From Marinobacter litoralis (GTDB lineage: Bacteria; Pseudomonadota; Gammaproteobacteria; Pseudomonadales; Oleiphilaceae), in contig NZ_JAELVS010000001.1 in assembly GCF_016427555.1 (NCBI RefSeq), positions 1,240,001-1,304,000 of the forward strand: 64,000 nucleotides of DNA. Reading direction: 5' to 3'. Of this stretch, positions 61,989 to 64,000 are shown in pieces. Under the pieces are notes generated by a model. That model ran no database searches and was not told where the DNA came from. It worked only from the letters and a program-made list of their open reading frames with translations. The translations under genes were made by a program, and so were the position numbers. Every line of letters starts with the position of its first letter. The stretch's first letter is position 1.

Positions 61989-62016
61989 AAAAAAGGCAGC
62001 CTAGGCTGCCTTTTTT
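61989..62016. terminator. Bidirectional Rho-independent terminator
   Basis: AAAAAAGGCAGCC-TA-GGCTGCCTTTTTT, perfect stem with A and T runs on both sides, between the convergent 53-aa gene and the cold-shock gene. Confidence 0.92.
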
Positions 62017-62037
62017 GGATCGCGTTTTGCCTGTTAT

Positions 62038-62244
62038 TTACAGGGCAACAACGTTCTCTGCCTGAGGGCCTTTCTGGCCGTCAGTTACGGTGAACTCAAC
62101 CTGCTGGCCTTCGGCCAGAGTCTTGAATCCGCCGCCTTGAATAGCGCTGTAGTGAACAAAAACGTCTGGGCCGCTTTCACGAGTGATAAAGCCAAAACCT
62201 TTTGCTTCGTTGAAGAACTTAACGGTGCCAGTAACTGTAGACAT
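62038..62244 (-). CDS. Cold-shock protein, CspA family
   Basis: A 68-aa single OB-fold protein with RNA-binding motifs KGFGFI and DVFVHYSAI. Such proteins bind single-stranded nucleic acid and act as RNA chaperones or antiterminators. It has a long 5' leader with a hairpin, as in cold-inducible csp genes. Which paralogue it is (CspA to CspE) cannot be told. Confidence 0.95.
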   Translation of the reverse strand: MSTVTGTVKFFNEAKGFGFITRESGPDVFVHYSAIQGGGFKTLAEGQQVEFTVTDGQKGPQAENVVAL

Positions 62245-62280
62245 AATATAAACCTGATTTTAATCAATTAGTTGCTGCCA

Positions 62281-62299
62281 AAAGATCGTTGTGATCTTT
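62281..62299 (-). promoter_or_regulatory. Hairpin in the 5' leader of the cold-shock gene
   Basis: AAAGATC-ACAAC-GATCTTT forms a perfect 7-bp stem, 36 bases upstream of the start codon. Temperature-dependent leader structures are known for csp genes; this one is only inferred. Confidence 0.45.
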
Positions 62300-62427
62300 G
62301 ATCAGCGGAATGCGGAAACATGAACACGTGCAGGGTCAAAAACAGGACTAGAAGTATGACTACTTGAAAGGTCTTATTCGTGAAATGCTTTGCTTAATCT
62401 TTCCAGCGAGAGACAAGGTACGCGAAT

Positions 62428-63225
62428 TCAGAGGCGTTGCAAAGTTTTTTTACAATTATTTTCTAAACAGCATTCGATGATATCGAGCGAGCCCGGCAGG
62501 CCGACACGGTGCTTTTTGAGGATTTTATCGGTGTAGAAACGGTCAACGTAGTGGAATGACGCCACTTTGCAGTGGGAGTCGTGGGTCCATTTGCTGTGGT
62601 CGGCCGCGAGGAGGCGGGTTTTGGTGTTGGCAATGATGGCGCGGCTGACTTCTGCTTCCCGGATTTCGTGATCCATCAGGCCATTGACCAGATCCATGCT
62701 GCCGGTGCTGACAACGCCGAAGTCTGTGGTGAACGAGCTGAAGAAGTTTGTGACCTCCGGCCCCACCACGTCGTGATGGGCATGGCGGTATATCCCCCCG
62801 GATACGATGACTTCAATACCCGGGTTCCCGGAAAGTGCCGCCGCCACACGGAAGTTGTTGGTTAAAATGCGCAATGCGTTGTGCCCGATCAGTGCTTGAG
62901 CAATCAGCTCTATCGTGCTGCCCACGCCCAGGCTTACCGTGGCACCTTCCGGTATGTCGGTGGCAATACGGTGGGCGATGAGCTGTTTGGCCCGAACGTT
63001 GGCAACCGGTTCTTCCGGGGGAGGCGCCAGAGCGGGGGCAGGTTTGGCCGGAAGGCTGACGCCCCCGTAGCGGCGCCGCAATAGGCCTTGCTCGCACATT
63101 TTGTTGATGTCGCGGCGGATGGTTTGAGTTGTAACGCCAAAACGCCGGGCGATGTCTTCAACTTCGACATGCTCCTTTTCATGCACCCATTCGAGGATGC
63201 AACGCTGGCGTTCTTTTGCGCTCAT
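62428..63225 (-). CDS. DeoR/GlpR-family transcriptional regulator
   Basis: A 265-aa protein. The N-terminal HTH is VEDIARRFGVTTQTIRRDINKMCEQGLLRRRYGGVSLP, with the DeoR signature. The C-terminal sugar-phosphate sensor domain has GVGSTIELIAQALIG and VVSTGSMDLVNGLMDHEIREAEVSRAIIANTKTRLLAADHSKW. It probably represses a sugar or polyol pathway. It lies 16 bases past the end of a HAD phosphatase gene on the same strand; the rest of any operon is beyond the window. Confidence 0.9.
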   Translation of the reverse strand: MSAKERQRCILEWVHEKEHVEVEDIARRFGVTTQTIRRDINKMCEQGLLRRRYGGVSLPAKPAPALAPPPEEPVANVRAKQLIAHRIATDIPEGATVSLGVGSTIELIAQALIGHNALRILTNNFRVAAALSGNPGIEVIVSGGIYRHAHHDVVGPEVTNFFSSFTTDFGVVSTGSMDLVNGLMDHEIREAEVSRAIIANTKTRLLAADHSKWTHDSHCKVASFHYVDRFYTDKILKKHRVGLPGSLDIIECCLENNCKKTLQRL

Positions 63226-63241
63226 TACACTCCGTGCTCAG

Positions 63242-64000
63242 TCAGTTGCGATGTTGCAGCCATATCTCTGCCATTTCAGCAAAGCCCAATCCGGATGGCT
63301 GGCTGGCAATGGCGGCTGGTTGGTGCCTCATCACGGGCAAATGCTTGCGGATATTAGCGACCCCGACACTCATTGGAAAGTTACGGAACATGCTTTCGTC
63401 GTTCGGCGCATCGCCGATGAAGACCGCGCGTTTCTGCAAGGCCTCGGTGTCCAACCCCAATAATTCTTGCCCCACCCGAAGGGACATGGTGGATTTATCG
63501 AACTCGCCAATCCAGATGTTGATGTGGATAGAGCTTTGACGAACGCTGAAACCCTGCGCCACCAGCGGGTCGTGAATGGCTTTCACCTGTTCCGGTGTGA
63601 GCGATTCCTGCTGGTTGTAATCCACCGCCACATCCACGAAGCGGAAGCGTTGGTCGGTTGCCAGCTTGGGCTCGAAGTCCAGTTCGAGCGCGCCAACGGC
63701 ATCCAGAATGGTTTGCTGGTCACGGCGGTGTTTGGCTTCGTTTTCCCAGAAGTGCCAGGCAATCGTCTGCGGAGCAGTGCGCTCGCCATAGAAGGCGCCG
63801 CCTTCGCCAATCACCGCCTTTACCGGCCAGGTGCGAATGATCTGATCACACCAGCCAGCACAGCCACCGGTAACCGGGATCACGCTGATACCCGCTTCCG
63901 CCAAACGGCACAGGGCTAGATAGGTTTCCGGCAAGAGCTTGCCACCGGTGGTAAGCGTGTCGTCCACATCGGTGAAAAGAATGTCGGCATTGGCAAAATC
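63242..64000 (-). CDS. HAD-IIB family sugar-phosphate phosphatase, partial (N-terminus beyond the window)
   Basis: The frame stays open to the window edge, so the true start is outside. Near its start it has LFTDVDDTLTTGG (HAD motif I), later GVIPVTGGCAGWC-type motif II and GEGGAFYGERT. The C-terminal part contains IGDAPNDESMFRNFPMSVGVANI (motif IV), typical of Cof-type or mannosyl-3-phosphoglycerate phosphatase-like enzymes. Substrate unknown. It is probably the next gene upstream of the DeoR regulator in one operon. Confidence 0.85.
   Translation of the reverse strand, partial: DFANADILFTDVDDTLTTGGKLLPETYLALCRLAEAGISVIPVTGGCAGWCDQIIRTWPVKAVIGEGGAFYGERTAPQTIAWHFWENEAKHRRDQQTILDAVGALELDFEPKLATDQRFRFVDVAVDYNQQESLTPEQVKAIHDPLVAQGFSVRQSSIHINIWIGEFDKSTMSLRVGQELLGLDTEALQKRAVFIGDAPNDESMFRNFPMSVGVANIRKHLPVMRHQPAAIASQPSGLGFAEMAEIWLQHRN

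Overview
The window looks like a chromosomal segment of a marine gammaproteobacterium, most likely Marinobacter or a close relative. This is inferred from gene content (urtABCDE joined to a ure operon, DUF802/DUF3348 pair, RadD, TrhO, CbpA/CbpM, acetoacetyl-CoA synthetase, TRAP transporters) and a moderately high GC; no rRNA or other marker fixes the species. Most of it is ordinary chromosome, interrupted by an AT-richer accessory stretch at about 29.8-35.4 kb.

Layout. 1-4.7 kb (minus strand): edge of a DUF802/MotA-like gene, DUF3348, an MFS exporter, a lipase-chaperone-like protein and an SGNH hydrolase behind a TetR-style palindrome. 4.9-10.2 kb: cbpA-cbpM, then two large DUF5666 lipoproteins around a DUF6502 protein, tied together by three copies of an identical-architecture inverted repeat (TGGGA-N6-TCCCA). 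10.3-17.5 kb: housekeeping genes (acpH, DsbA-like, trhO, DUF481, DUF523/DUF1722, GntR regulator, gloA, DMT exporter, comEA). 17.6-18.1 kb: a previously unmarked intergenic region that appears to encode, on the minus strand, a CsrB/RsmZ-type regulatory RNA with a GacA-type upstream box, back to back with an NtrC/sigma-54 promoter for the urea operon. 18.2-29.7 kb: urtABCDE-ureDABCEFGJ, a complete urea uptake and nickel-urease system.

29.8-35.4 kb: a run of unrelated single-gene units, all on the plus strand (DUF2513, a three-TM protein, EEP nuclease, NYN/PIN nuclease, NERD protein, HigBA toxin-antitoxin), with attC-like imperfect palindromes right behind several stop codons. It resembles a cassette array without an integrase (CALIN). 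35.7-40.2 kb: MOSC and nucleoside deoxyribosyltransferase genes, then a duplicated segment with three copies of a ~105-bp intergenic repeat, each holding a perfect DnaA box; the two duplicates have lost opposite genes. 40.3-52 kb: SlyD, CPCC protein, unknown lipoproteins, a ferric-reductase-like flavoprotein, RadD, a LuxR regulator, a large lipoprotein, MtgA, YeiH. 53.2-61.6 kb: TRAP transporter genes dctMQ and dctP separated by a MalT-like LuxR regulator and acetoacetyl-CoA synthetase, suggesting one ketone-body or short keto-acid uptake and activation module. 61.8-64 kb: a 53-aa protein resembling the SutA tail, a cold-shock protein, a DeoR regulator and a HAD phosphatase cut by the window edge.

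A possible common theme is post-transcriptional control by CsrA/RsmA: besides the decoy RNA, two long-stem repeats (one between ureB and ureC) share a core with GGA-loop hairpins, one of which matches the CsrA consensus at 11 of 12 positions. That link is inference.
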